Positions 17,092 to 26,347 of a DNA stretch of 64,000 nucleotides are shown piece after piece. A program made the translations under genes and the position numbers. Position 1 is the first letter of the stretch, and every line of letters starts with the position of its first letter. Under the pieces are notes generated by a model. It was not told where the DNA came from, did not search any database, and saw only the letters and a program-made list of their open reading frames with translations. The stretch is from Saccharothrix saharensis (GTDB lineage: Bacteria > Actinomycetota > Actinomycetes > Mycobacteriales > Pseudonocardiaceae), in contig NZ_VFPP01000001.1 in assembly GCF_006716745.1 (NCBI RefSeq), positions 3,224,001 to 3,288,000 on the forward strand, in the 5' to 3' direction.

Positions 17092-17170
17092 GAACGTTGA
17101 ACTCGGGGGTCCCGGACGTAGGACTCTCGGGACCTGAGCGTTCGACACTCGGGACCTGAGCGTTCGACAC
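17092..17170. repeat. Right copy of the 22-bp-unit tandem repeat array
   Basis: About 3.6 units. The first 60 bases match the array at 9696-9757 with roughly seven differences, then one more unit (GGGACCTGAGCGTTCGACAC) is added. Same orientation as the left copy. Together they bracket the NTF2-like gene and the lanthipeptide cluster. Confidence 0.7.
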
Positions 17171-17193
17171 GCGCGGGAGGGGGGGAGGGCTGG

Positions 17194-17697
17194 TCAGCCC
17201 ACGCGGTGCAGCCAGGTGACCGGTGCGCCGTCACCCGCCCGCCGGAACGGTTCCAGGGCGTCGTCCCAAGCCGCGCCGAGGATCTCGTCCACGCCGTGCG
17301 CGAACGACTCACCACCCCTGCTGCGCGCCGCCAACGCCCGGAGCTGGTCCTCCGACACGACGATGTCGCCGTTCGCGCTGGTACGCGCGTGCCACAACCC
17401 CAGCACGGGCGCGAAGCAGTACCTCACGCCGTCCACGCCCGGACTCGGGTCTTCCGTCACCTCGAACCTGAGCATCGGCCACGCCCGGAGCGCGGACACG
17501 AGTCTGGCACCGGTGCCGGCGTCGCCGGTCCAGTTGCATTCGGCGCGCAACTGACCTGGCGCCGCGGGTTGCGCCGCCCACTTGAGGTCCGCTCGCTCAC
17601 CGAGGGTGCCCGAGATCGCCCACTCGACGTGCGGACAGACCGCAGACGGCGACGAGTGGACGTAGACCACGCCACTGCTGCTGCCACGGGTGCTCAC
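17194..17697 (-). CDS. DUF3145 family protein
   Basis: 167 residues from a GTG with GGAGGT upstream. The N-terminus VVYVHSSPSAVCPHVEWA and the WTGDAGTGARL segment are hallmarks of DUF3145, a soluble actinobacterial family of unknown function. In Streptomyces a member of this family lies close to fabF, which, if recalled correctly, suggests the lanthipeptide island split an older fab-DUF3145 neighbourhood. No catalytic residues are recognisable. Confidence 0.85.
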   Translation of the reverse strand: MSTRGSSSGVVYVHSSPSAVCPHVEWAISGTLGERADLKWAAQPAAPGQLRAECNWTGDAGTGARLVSALRAWPMLRFEVTEDPSPGVDGVRYCFAPVLGLWHARTSANGDIVVSEDQLRALAARSRGGESFAHGVDEILGAAWDDALEPFRRAGDGAPVTWLHRVG

Positions 17698-18083
17698 AGC
17701 TGACCTCCGCTACTCGACGAGGGACGTCTTCCCCTACGACCTCTCGATGGACGCGGACGATCTTGTGAATTCCCGACTTGGTCATTCTGCCCGCTGCGGC
17801 AGCAGTCCGCCATAAGAACCATCCCGTTCCTCACCCACCCGGGTCAGATACAGGACTTTCGACCCCGAAATCCGTGACCTCCCAGCCCGACACCGCACCG
17901 CGAGGTCACTTTCCGAGATCACCCCGACACGTTCACGTGATCTTGCGCTTCACCTCGTCTTCACCGTGATCACTCGACTTCGACCGGCAACCCACCGACG
18001 ACTCACGTCCGTTCAGGTGATGGGAGTCACGCACCGCCTTCTCCCGCGATGCGCCCGGCAGGTCGGGGTCGCGCGGCGCTACC
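17698..18083. promoter_or_regulatory. Gene-free divergent region
   Basis: 386 bases between the DUF3145 gene and the next plus-strand gene. No ORF with actinobacterial codon use and no strong hairpin is seen. It presumably holds both promoters. Confidence 0.4.
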
Positions 18084-19379
18084 GTGTCCGACCGTGTGGA
18101 ACGCCGAACCGTGCGACGACCGTGTGGCGATCCCGTGCGGCTGATCCGACTCGGGACCGAGCCCTCCGCGGTGGGCGCCGACGTGCGCGCCGCGTTGAGC
18201 ACCTGGGGCAACGGCGACGCCGTGCTCGGCGGTGTCGCGCTGCTCGGCGTGCGCCCACCCGACAGCCCCCGCGACCTCGACGCGGTCATCGTGCTGCCCC
18301 GCGGCGTGCTCGTGGTGGTCGGCGTGGACCTGCCCGACCCGGCGATGCGGCTGGAGGCGCCGCTCAACGGGCCGTGGAAGATCGACGGCTGGCCGCTGAC
18401 CCGCCCGGACGGCGCGACCAACCCTGCCGCCGAGGCCCTCGACGCCTCCACCGCCGTCGCCCGCCGCATCCAGGACATGCGCGGCGAGCCGCTGCCGGTG
18501 ACCACCGTCGTCGCGGTCGGCCCCTACGTCAGCCAGGTCGTGCAGCCGACCGTGGACCTCAACCGGGGCGTGCGCGTCCTGCACCCGAAGCCGACGACCC
18601 TCCTCGCCGCCGCCCGCGAGCTGGCCACCAGCGACCGGCCCTGCTCGACCGGGCACGCGGCCAAGCTGATCGCCGTGCTCGCGCCCACCGGCACGCCGCC
18701 CGCCCGCCAGCTCCTGCTCGCCGAGGGCTTCTCCGACGCGGCGGCCGACCTCGCGTCGGCGAGCACGATGCTGCTGCCGAAGGTGACGCCGGCGCCGACG
18801 AAGCGCCAGGTGCTGCCCTACGTGGGCGGCGTGGTCGTCGCGGTGCTGCTGGTCGTCGCGCTGATCATCTCGCTGTCGCCGGGCGACACGGCCGACAGCT
18901 CGACCTCCACCACGACCCCGCAGCCGACCACCGTCGTCGTGGACGGCCGGAACTTCACACCGCGCGGCGCGGACCGGACCGACGACTGCGCGGGCCACGC
19001 GTTCGGGGACGTGCGGGGGTGGCTGTCCCAGCACGTGTGCATGCAGCTGCGGCGCGCCCAGTACGAGACCACAGTGGACGGTCGCAGGGCCGGTGTGGCC
19101 GTCGCGGAGCTGAGCCTGCCCGACGCGACCCGGGCGGCCGAGCTGCACGCCATCGCGTCGGTGGCGGGCGCGGGCGGCATCACCCCGCTGGTCGAGGAGG
19201 GCCGCGCGTGGCCGGGCGGTCCGTCCACGTTCGACCGGTCCGCCATCACCGTGTCGACGAAGGGCGCGCAGGTGCGCATCACGCAGGTGGTGTGGGTCGA
19301 GGGCGACCAGGACCCGGCCGACCCGACGCTGGCCGGGCTCACCGAGCAGGCGGTCCGGCTACCCGCCTCGCAGCAGTAG
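18084..19379 (+). CDS. Single-pass membrane protein with NERD-like N-terminal domain
   Basis: 431 residues from the GTG at 18084; a GTG at 18093 is equally possible. Residues about 50-130 (DLDAVIVLPRGVLVVVGVDL, then GPWKIDGWPLTRP and NPAAEALDA) resemble the nuclease-related NERD fold, but the usual catalytic Asp/Glu/Lys pattern is not clear. A single transmembrane helix follows at about 250-270 (VGGVVVAVLLVVALIISLSP), then a Ser/Thr-rich linker and an extracellular domain of about 150 residues with two cysteines. Function unknown; the NERD assignment is tentative. Confidence 0.55.
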   Translation: MSDRVERRTVRRPCGDPVRLIRLGTEPSAVGADVRAALSTWGNGDAVLGGVALLGVRPPDSPRDLDAVIVLPRGVLVVVGVDLPDPAMRLEAPLNGPWKIDGWPLTRPDGATNPAAEALDASTAVARRIQDMRGEPLPVTTVVAVGPYVSQVVQPTVDLNRGVRVLHPKPTTLLAAARELATSDRPCSTGHAAKLIAVLAPTGTPPARQLLLAEGFSDAAADLASASTMLLPKVTPAPTKRQVLPYVGGVVVAVLLVVALIISLSPGDTADSSTSTTTPQPTTVVVDGRNFTPRGADRTDDCAGHAFGDVRGWLSQHVCMQLRRAQYETTVDGRRAGVAVAELSLPDATRAAELHAIASVAGAGGITPLVEEGRAWPGGPSTFDRSAITVSTKGAQVRITQVVWVEGDQDPADPTLAGLTEQAVRLPASQQ

Positions 19380-19394
19380 GAGCGGCAGCGCCTC

Positions 19395-19424
19395 TCAGTA
19401 CCCCGTGCGTCAGTACCCCGTGCG
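19395..19424. repeat. Exact 15-bp tandem duplication at a gene end
   Basis: TCAGTACCCCGTGCG occurs twice in a row (19395-19409 and 19410-19424). The second copy encodes the last codons and stop of the minus-strand gene at 19410; the first is a downstream duplicate. Confidence 0.9.
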
Positions 19425-19781
19425 CACGAGGCCGACGCCGATCAACCCGAAGGCCACGTGCAGCACGATCACCAGCCCGGCCACCGCGCACAACGTCTCC
19501 GTGCCCGGCTTGCCCGCGATCGCGCCGAAGGAGAACAACCAGCCGCCCACCGCGACGGCGAACCCGGTGAACAGCACCGGTTTCGGGACGTGCGCCAGGC
19601 AGAACAACGCGTTGGAGCGCGCGCGGAACAGCGTGTGCAGCACGACCGGCACGACCAGGAACCCCGGCAGGTGCACCGCGACCGGTGGCCAGGAAGGCCC
19701 GCCCGGCAGGAACGTGGACACGATCACGTAGGCGCACCACAGCACCGCGCCGATCGCGAGAGCCACGGTTCCCCTGGTCAC
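19410..19781 (-). CDS. Small integral membrane protein, unknown function
   Basis: 123 residues starting at GTG. Four hydrophobic segments (about 5-25, 40-58, 68-90, 95-118) with short loops; no conserved motif that I recognise. It lies alone, convergent with the NERD-like gene. Confidence 0.6.
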   Translation of the reverse strand: MTRGTVALAIGAVLWCAYVIVSTFLPGGPSWPPVAVHLPGFLVVPVVLHTLFRARSNALFCLAHVPKPVLFTGFAVAVGGWLFSFGAIAGKPGTETLCAVAGLVIVLHVAFGLIGVGLVRTGY

Positions 19782-19898
19782 GCGAGCAGTGTAATGAGCT
19801 GAAGCCGCATTTTGAGGTTAAGAGTCTTTATGGCCCCACCGGGGATACGGCACTCGGCGGAAAGTGTGCACGATCCGGTGACACCCGTGTACCGAGTG

Positions 19899-21278
19899 TC
19901 AGAGGCCGTAGGCCTCGAGGAGCCGCAACCACACCTCGCTGATGGTGGGGTACGCCGGAACGGCGTGCCACAACCGGTCCACGGTGACCTCGCCGACGAT
20001 CGCGATGGTGGCCGCGTGGATCAGCTCCGCCACGTCCGGACCCGCGAACGTGACGCCGACGAGCGTGCGCTTGCGCTCGTCCACGATCATGCGCGCCTTG
20101 CCCCGGTACCCGTCCGCGTGCAGCGACGAACCGGCCACCGCGATGTCCAGGTCGACGACCCGGATCTCCAGCCCCGCCTCCCGCGCCTGCGCCTCGGACC
20201 AGCCCACCGACGCCACCTCGGGGTCGGTGAACACCACCTGCGGCACGGCCGTGTGGTCCGCCGTCGCGACGGGCGCCGTCCACGGCTCGGGGTCGACCGC
20301 GTCGGTCACGATCGCCGTGCCGACCGCCCGCGCGGCGTACTTGCCCTGGTGCGTCAGCAACGCGCGACCGGTGACGTCACCCGCGGCGTACAACCAGTCC
20401 ACTCCGGACACCCGACCGGTGTCGTCGACGTCCAGCGCCTCGCCCGCCGTGAAGCCGAACCGCTCCACCCCGAGGTCGGTGGTCGCGGGCTGCCGACCGG
20501 TCGCGATCAGCAGGTGCGCACCGCGCACCTCCGACCCGTCCGACAGCCGGAGCGCCACACCTCCGTCCGAACCGGACACCGCGACCGCCTTGGCCCCGGT
20601 GACGATCCGGACGCCGTCCTCGCGCAGCCCTTCCGCGACCAGGTCGCCCGCGAACGCCTCGAACTTGGGCAGCGGCCGCTCACCGGAGACCACGAGCGTG
20701 ACGTCGGACCCCAGCCGGGCCCACGCCTGCGCCATCTCGACGCCGACCACGCCGCCGCCGAGCACCACCAACGACTCGGGCACCTCCTGCGCGGAGGTCG
20801 CCTCGCGCGACGTCCAGTACGCCACGTCCGCCAGACCGGGCAGCGACGGGATGCGCGGCACGCTGCCCGTGCACACCACGACCGCCTTGGTCGCGGTCAG
20901 CACACGCCCGTCCACGTCGACCCGGCGCTCGCCGACCAGCCGCCCGCGACCGCGCACGACGGTCAGCCCGGCGCCCTCGGCCCACTCGACCTGGCCCGCG
21001 TCGTCCCAGTCGGAGGTGAAGCTGTTGCGCCGCTTCAACACCTCCACGGGGTCCAGGCGTGCCCCGACCGGCACGCCCGGCACCCGGCGGGCGGCGGCGA
21101 GCGCGTGCCCCGGGCGCAGCAACGCCTTGCTCGGCATGCACGCCCAGTACGAGCACTCACCGCCGACGCGTTCGGCTTCCACCAACGCGGTCCGCAGTCC
21201 GCCGGCGGCGGTCCGGGCGGCGGCGTTCTCGCCCACCGGGCCGCCGCCGATCACGATCACGTCGAAGTCGTCGCTCAC
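19899..21278 (-). CDS. Pyridine nucleotide-disulfide oxidoreductase (class I, flavoprotein)
   Basis: 459 residues from the GTG at 21278, placed just before the FAD motif DVIVIGGGPVGENAA; a GTG at 21296 adds six residues. The redox-active disulfide is present as GGECSYWACMPSKALL (Cys-x4-Cys). NAD(P)-binding VVLGGGVVGVEMAQ and second FAD motif YAAGDVTG follow, then a dimerisation domain ending HAVPAYPTISEVW. It resembles dihydrolipoamide dehydrogenase and mercuric reductase. The C-terminal motif normally HxHPTxSE reads HAVPAYPTISE, so one active-site His is replaced by Ala-Tyr context and the substrate is unclear. No lipoyl partners are nearby. Confidence 0.85.
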   Translation of the reverse strand: MSDDFDVIVIGGGPVGENAAARTAAGGLRTALVEAERVGGECSYWACMPSKALLRPGHALAAARRVPGVPVGARLDPVEVLKRRNSFTSDWDDAGQVEWAEGAGLTVVRGRGRLVGERRVDVDGRVLTATKAVVVCTGSVPRIPSLPGLADVAYWTSREATSAQEVPESLVVLGGGVVGVEMAQAWARLGSDVTLVVSGERPLPKFEAFAGDLVAEGLREDGVRIVTGAKAVAVSGSDGGVALRLSDGSEVRGAHLLIATGRQPATTDLGVERFGFTAGEALDVDDTGRVSGVDWLYAAGDVTGRALLTHQGKYAARAVGTAIVTDAVDPEPWTAPVATADHTAVPQVVFTDPEVASVGWSEAQAREAGLEIRVVDLDIAVAGSSLHADGYRGKARMIVDERKRTLVGVTFAGPDVAELIHAATIAIVGEVTVDRLWHAVPAYPTISEVWLRLLEAYGL

Positions 21279-21314
21279 CGGTCCACCCCACACCACCCGG
21301 ACCGGCGCGGCAAG

Positions 21315-21920
21315 TCACGAGGGGTCGAACACCCCGGCCAGCATCCTCAGGATCACGCCGTCCGCGGTGCGCAGCACCACCGGGCGCTCGTCCGGCTCGA
21401 CCCGTTCGGCGAGCTTGAACATCGCGTCCGCGGTCTGGGCGGCCATCCGGAACGTCAACGTGACCGGTGCGTCGCCGCGCACCGCGAAGCGACCGAGGAA
21501 CAGGTCTCGCAGCCGTTCGGCCATCAGCTCGTACTGGTCCACGGAGGCGTCGAGGCGGTGGCCGTCGAGCAGGTCGCTGAACCGCACCCGGCCAAAACCG
21601 GGCAGCTCGACCAGCATCCGCAGGTAGATGCCGACGACCTGCTGCACCGCCTGCCGCCAGTCGTCGGCGAGCCGACCCTCGGTGAACAGCGATTCGACCC
21701 GGCCCAGGTACTCCTCCATGCCGCGCAACGCCAACGCGTGCACAACAGAACGCTTGTCCGGGAAGTATTGGTAGAACGATCCAATTGGCACGCCTGCGAG
21801 CTCGACGATCCGAGCGGTGGTGATGTCGTCGTAGTCGTAGTCGTTGAGCAGCGTCGCACAGGCATCGACAATCGCGGACACCGTCGCGGCCCCGCGCTGC
21901 TGAACGGGCTGACGACGCAT
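21315..21920 (-). CDS. TetR-family transcriptional regulator
   Basis: 201 residues from the ATG at 21920; the frame continues to 21995 with GTG and TTG alternatives, none with a good ribosome binding site. The helix-turn-helix is at about residues 30-55 (ITTARIVELAGVPIGSFYQ then YFPDKR). The C-terminal ligand domain is not diagnostic. It lies 36 bases upstream of the disulfide oxidoreductase on the same strand and may control it. Confidence 0.85.
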   Translation of the reverse strand: MRRQPVQQRGAATVSAIVDACATLLNDYDYDDITTARIVELAGVPIGSFYQYFPDKRSVVHALALRGMEEYLGRVESLFTEGRLADDWRQAVQQVVGIYLRMLVELPGFGRVRFSDLLDGHRLDASVDQYELMAERLRDLFLGRFAVRGDAPVTLTFRMAAQTADAMFKLAERVEPDERPVVLRTADGVILRMLAGVFDPS

Positions 21921-22131
21921 CACCTTGGCTAAGCGGTTTTCGGCGGGATTTTCTGGCACGGGCACATCTTGATGGATACGGACCGGTAAGCCCAAACAGG
22001 CGATTCCGGAATGTGATGTGAGGTTGACTCATCTTTCGGTTCGGATTGTTGGGGTGCAAAACTATTTGCATACCCTCACCGAACCGCCGCCAACCCCCGT
22101 GATCTCACGTCATCGCCGAATCCGCCGGCCG

Positions 22132-22818
22132 TCACCGCGAGCCGCGCTGCGCCGGAACCGGTTCTTGCAGTTCACCGGGTGTCCCACCGGCCGGAACGGC
22201 CGCCGGCGGCCGTTCGGTCGACGCCGCGCCGACGATCGGCGCCCCCGGCCGACGGCGCGGTGGCCGAGTCACGTAGGGGCCGACCAGCCGGACGAGTGCC
22301 AGTCCCGGCGCGACGAGCGGCACCACGGCGGCCAACGCCACGGCGGTCGCACCGGCCCGGGCCACGTCGCGCGGGATGACCGCGACCCGGTCCACCACGA
22401 ACGCCCGCCGGCCGGTCAGCGACACCAGCCCCATCACCGCCAGGAACACCGCCAGCGCCAGCAACGCCCACCGCACCGCCACGTAGCCGACGTCCTCGGC
22501 CGCCGCCATCACCGCGAGCCAGCCGACCAGCGCGGGCGACTGGCTGCCCGGGCTCGTCATCGCCCACAGCAGGCCGCCGACCACCGCCAGGAACCCGGTG
22601 CGGCCGTCGAACCAGGACCGCGTCGCGTCCAGCCAGCCCGTCGGCAGGCCCGCCCAGCGCACCGGCAGCACCTCCAGCGGGCTCGGCGCGCCGAACGCCT
22701 GCCCGACCACCCACGCCAGGGACCAGGCCGACACGACCACCGCGAACCCGAGCTGCCACCTCGGCCGGTCGACCGCGATGCGGCACAGCCTCGCCAACTC
22801 CCGGCGCTTCTCCTTCAC
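22132..22818 (-). CDS. Integral membrane protein, unknown function
   Basis: 228 residues starting at GTG 22818. About four hydrophobic segments (roughly 22-40, 72-92, 98-130, 150-180), then a Pro/Arg-rich cytoplasmic tail of about 45 residues. No family is recognised. It is divergent from the SGNH hydrolase; 211 bases lie between them with no further gene. Confidence 0.6.
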   Translation of the reverse strand: MKEKRRELARLCRIAVDRPRWQLGFAVVVSAWSLAWVVGQAFGAPSPLEVLPVRWAGLPTGWLDATRSWFDGRTGFLAVVGGLLWAMTSPGSQSPALVGWLAVMAAAEDVGYVAVRWALLALAVFLAVMGLVSLTGRRAFVVDRVAVIPRDVARAGATAVALAAVVPLVAPGLALVRLVGPYVTRPPRRRPGAPIVGAASTERPPAAVPAGGTPGELQEPVPAQRGSR

Positions 22819-23029
22819 GCGTCCCAGCCTGCCGGAGCGGCCCGGCAGCGTGATCCGGTTTCACCCGCGTGCCTTCGTACAGCCGCTCATCGGGTGGCGG
22901 GCCCTCACCCGGTGTGCTGCCGCGCGCCGACCCTCTCGGGTGATCTACCCCGGCTCACCGGGGCACGGTCGCGGCGCAGGCCACATCATGTCGAGCGGAC
23001 CCCGACCCGATCACGAAGAGGAGGCGCTC

Positions 23030-23869
23030 GTGCGCAGGCTGCTACCCGCACTGCTGGCGGTGCTGTCGATCACCTGGGCGACCGGCGCGGCGACCGCCGA
23101 ACCGGACTTCGAGTACGTCGCGCTGGGCGACTCGTCCGCCGCGGGACCGCTCATCCCCCAGCAGGACGTGGAGGACCCGGGCTGCCTGCGGTCGACGCGC
23201 AACTGGCCGGCCGCGCTGGCCGGGCGCATCGGGGCCCGGCTCACCGACATGACGTGCTCCGGCGCCGTCACCGAGAACCTGGCCGAGCCCCAGGACACGA
23301 TCCGCGGGACGCACGAGCCGCAGGCGGACGCGCTGAGCCCGTCGACCGACCTGGTGACGCTGACCATCGGCGGCAACGACGTCGGGTTCGTCGAGCTGGC
23401 GCGCGGCTGCGTCAACCTGCTGCCCGCGCCGGCGGGCACGTCGTGCCGCGACGAGCTCACCGCGAACGGGCGCGACGAGCTGGCCGAGCGGATCGACGCC
23501 TACGCCGCCGAGTTCGACGCCGCGCTGGACCTGATCTCGGCCCGCGCGCCCGAGGCGCGGATCGTCGTGGTCGGCTACGGCACTTACATCCGACCCGGCG
23601 GCTGCTACCCGGACCAGCCGATCTGGGGCCGTGACGCGGACTACCTGCAAGGCGGCCTGTACCGGCTGAACGAGGTGTTCGCCCGCGCGGCGGACGAGCA
23701 CGGCGTGGAGTTCGTCGACATCGCGCCGCCCAGCGCGGGCCACGACGCGTGCGCACCGGCGCGGGACCGGTGGTTCGAGGGCGTGGCGGCGACCGGCCCG
23801 GTCGCGCCGCTGCACCCGAACGCGGACGGCATGGTCGCCATCGGCCGGATCGTCGCCGACCGGTTGTAG
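23030..23869 (+). CDS. Secreted SGNH/GDSL hydrolase
   Basis: 279 residues from a GTG with GAAGAGGAGG upstream. A signal peptide covers about residues 1-23 (ending ATGAATA-EP). SGNH blocks are clear: Ser35 in ALGDSSAAG, Asn116 in GGND, and the Asp/His end block HPNADG with H262. Six cysteines fit the three disulfides of Streptomyces secreted esterase/phospholipase A relatives. It probably cleaves lipid or acyl ester bonds outside the cell; substrate unknown. Confidence 0.88.
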   Translation: MRRLLPALLAVLSITWATGAATAEPDFEYVALGDSSAAGPLIPQQDVEDPGCLRSTRNWPAALAGRIGARLTDMTCSGAVTENLAEPQDTIRGTHEPQADALSPSTDLVTLTIGGNDVGFVELARGCVNLLPAPAGTSCRDELTANGRDELAERIDAYAAEFDAALDLISARAPEARIVVVGYGTYIRPGGCYPDQPIWGRDADYLQGGLYRLNEVFARAADEHGVEFVDIAPPSAGHDACAPARDRWFEGVAATGPVAPLHPNADGMVAIGRIVADRL

Positions 23870-23888
23870 CGCCCGCCCCGAGGGACCA

Positions 23889-23920
23889 GGCCGCCGCCGA
23901 GCACCCGCTCGGCGGCGGCC
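23889..23920 (+). terminator. Terminator of the SGNH hydrolase gene
   Basis: A perfect 13-bp stem (23889-23901 with 23908-23920) begins 20 bases after the stop. Confidence 0.8.
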
Positions 23921-23976
23921 TTCGCACGTCACGGGGTCGGGCGGGGATCGCGGGGTTTGTTCACACCCGGGCGCCA

Positions 23977-24002
23977 AGAACGTGTAGTAGATTAGACGTT
24001 CT
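23977..24002 (+). promoter_or_regulatory. Inverted repeat upstream of helD
   Basis: AGAACGT (23977-23983) and ACGTTCT (23996-24002) form a 7-bp inverted repeat around an AT-rich 12-base centre (GTAGTAGATTAG) that contains a plausible -10 element. It lies 93 bases before the helicase start and is the only AT-rich patch in the region. Confidence 0.4.
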
Positions 24003-24094
24003 GCGCACGACGGGCGCAGAGGTGTGCCCGCTAAGAACCGTCAGCCGCAATGCGAGACAGGCTGATAAACCACGCTATCCAGAAATGAGGCACG

Positions 24095-26344
24095 TTGTCA
24101 AGCCCCTCCGATGACCTCCGGCTCGCGGAAACCGAGTCGGAGCAGGAATACGTGTCGATGCTGTACGGCAGGCTGGACGACCTCCGCGAGCAGAGCTCGA
24201 AGCGCCTGGCCGGCGCGCTGCGGCAAACCGGCGGAACGCACCAGATGCGGTCCGAGCGGGACACCTCGGTGGCCATGTACTCCGACCAGTTGGCGCAGTA
24301 CAGCGCGGTGGAGAACGGGTTGTGCTTCGGCCGGCTCGACTTCCACACCGACGAACGGTTCTACATCGGCCGGATCGGCTTGTTCGACGAGGACAAGGAG
24401 TACGAGCCGCTGCTGATGGACTGGCGCGCGCCCGCCGCCCGCCCGTTCTACCTGGCCACCGCCGCCGCGCCGGACGGCGTGCGCCGGCGCAGGCACCTGC
24501 GGACCAAGCAGCGCAAGGTCGTCGGCTTCGACGACGAGCTGCTCGACATCAACTCGGTGGACCCGAACCGGCCCTCCGAGGGGCTGACCGGCGAGGCCAC
24601 CCTGCTGGCCGCGGTGAACGCGAGCCGCACCGGCCAGATGGGCGACATCGTCGCGACCATCCAGGCCGAGCAGGACAAGATCATCCGCACCGAGCTGAAC
24701 GGCGTGGTCGTCGTGCAGGGCGGTCCGGGCACGGGCAAGACCGCGGTCGCCCTGCACCGCGCGGCCTACCTGCTCTACACGCACCGGCGGCAGCTCGCCA
24801 AGCGCGGCGTGCTGGTGGTCGGGCCGAACGCGACGTTCCTGCGCTACATCGGGCAGGTGCTGCCGTCGCTGGGCGAGACCGGCGTGCTGCTGTCGACCGT
24901 CGGCGAGCTGTTCCCCGGCCTCACCGCGGTGGGCCGCGAACCCGCCGAGGTGGCCGCGCTCAAGGGCCGCATCGCGATGGCCGACGTGGTGGCGCACGCG
25001 ATCCGGGACCGGCAGGAGGCGCCGAGCCTGGTCGAGGTCCCGTTCGAGCAGGACGTGCTGCGGCTGGACCGGCGGGCGATCAGCGACGCCCGCGGCCGGG
25101 CGCGGCGGACCCGGCGGCCGCACAACGAGGCGCGGCGCGCGTTCCAGCGGGAGATCATCTCCACACTGGCCTCGCAGGCGGTGTCCCGGCTCGGCAGACA
25201 CCTGCTCGACCAGGCCGACGTCGACGACATCCGGCGCGAGCTGCGCGAGGACCCGGCGGTGCAGGCCGCGATCGAGAAGCTGTGGCCGACGTTGACGCCG
25301 CAGCGGCTGCTGGAGGACCTGTTCGCGTCGCCGAAGCTCATCGCCAAGGCCGCGCCGAAGTTCACCCCCGCCGAGCGCGAACTGCTGGTCCGCCCGCGCG
25401 GTGCCGAGTGGACGCCCGCCGACGTGCCGCTGCTGGACGAGGCGGCCGAGCTGCTCGGCGAGGACGACACCGAGGCCAAGGCGCGGGCCGAGCGGCAGCG
25501 GCGGCAGGCGATCGACTACGCCCAGGGCGTGCTGGACATCCTCGACCTGGAGGACGACGCCGACCCGGACATCCTGATGGCGACCGACCTGGTGGACGCC
25601 TACCGGCTGGCCGAGCGGCACGGCGCGGAGCGCTACGAGACGGCGGCCGAGCGCGCGGCGGCGGACCGGACGTGGACGTTCGGGCACGTGATCGTGGACG
25701 AGGCGCAGGAGCTGTCGCCGATGGCGTGGCGGACGCTGATGCGCCGGTGCCCGTCCAAGTCGATGACCGTGGTCGGCGACATCGCGCAGACCGGCGACAT
25801 CGCGGGCGCGTCGTCGTGGCACGAGGTGCTGTCGCCGTACGTGATGGACCGCTGGAAGCTCACCGAGCTGACGGTCAACTACCGGACGCCGTCGGAGATC
25901 ATGGCCGTCGCGGCGGACGTGCTCGCGTCGGTCGACCCGGACCTGGTCCCGCCGACCTCGGTGCGGGACAGCGGTTTCCGACCGTGGAGCCTGCGGGTGC
26001 CGTCGGTGGCCGAGGCGCTGCCGTCGTTGGCGGGCAAGGAGGTCGCCGCGATCGGGGACGGCAAGCTGGCCGTGATCGTGCCCGCGGCGTCGGTGGCGTC
26101 GCTGCGCTCCACCGTCCCGGGCGCCTCCGACGACCTCGACGCGCAGGTGGTCGTGCTGGGCGTGACCGACGCGAAGGGCCTGGAGTTCGACTCGGTGCTG
26201 GTGGTCGACCCGGCGGGCATCCTCGCCGAGTCGCCGCGCGGCGCGAGCGACCTGTACGTGGCGCTGACCCGGGCCACGCAACGGCTCGGCGTCGTGCACA
26301 CCGGCGACCTGCCGGAGGTGCTGGCGAGGTTGGCTACCGTGTGA
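24095..26344 (+). CDS. helD: HelD-type RNA polymerase-binding helicase (possible HelR)
   Basis: 749 residues from the TTG at 24095, which has GAGG at good spacing and gives the conserved N-terminal coil (EQEYVSMLYGRLDDLREQ). UvrD-like motor: Walker A GGPGTGKT at 209-216, Walker B VIVDEAQELS at about 532-541, VVGDIAQTGD, and the C-terminal KGLEFDSVLVV and YVALTRATQRLGV motifs. HelD proteins wedge into RNA polymerase and free stalled or inhibited enzyme using ATP. The Streptomyces homologue HelR does this for rifamycin-bound polymerase. The downstream NACHT gene starts 3 bases after the stop. Confidence 0.92.
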   Translation: MSSPSDDLRLAETESEQEYVSMLYGRLDDLREQSSKRLAGALRQTGGTHQMRSERDTSVAMYSDQLAQYSAVENGLCFGRLDFHTDERFYIGRIGLFDEDKEYEPLLMDWRAPAARPFYLATAAAPDGVRRRRHLRTKQRKVVGFDDELLDINSVDPNRPSEGLTGEATLLAAVNASRTGQMGDIVATIQAEQDKIIRTELNGVVVVQGGPGTGKTAVALHRAAYLLYTHRRQLAKRGVLVVGPNATFLRYIGQVLPSLGETGVLLSTVGELFPGLTAVGREPAEVAALKGRIAMADVVAHAIRDRQEAPSLVEVPFEQDVLRLDRRAISDARGRARRTRRPHNEARRAFQREIISTLASQAVSRLGRHLLDQADVDDIRRELREDPAVQAAIEKLWPTLTPQRLLEDLFASPKLIAKAAPKFTPAERELLVRPRGAEWTPADVPLLDEAAELLGEDDTEAKARAERQRRQAIDYAQGVLDILDLEDDADPDILMATDLVDAYRLAERHGAERYETAAERAAADRTWTFGHVIVDEAQELSPMAWRTLMRRCPSKSMTVVGDIAQTGDIAGASSWHEVLSPYVMDRWKLTELTVNYRTPSEIMAVAADVLASVDPDLVPPTSVRDSGFRPWSLRVPSVAEALPSLAGKEVAAIGDGKLAVIVPAASVASLRSTVPGASDDLDAQVVVLGVTDAKGLEFDSVLVVDPAGILAESPRGASDLYVALTRATQRLGVVHTGDLPEVLARLATV

Positions 26345-26347
26345 CCG

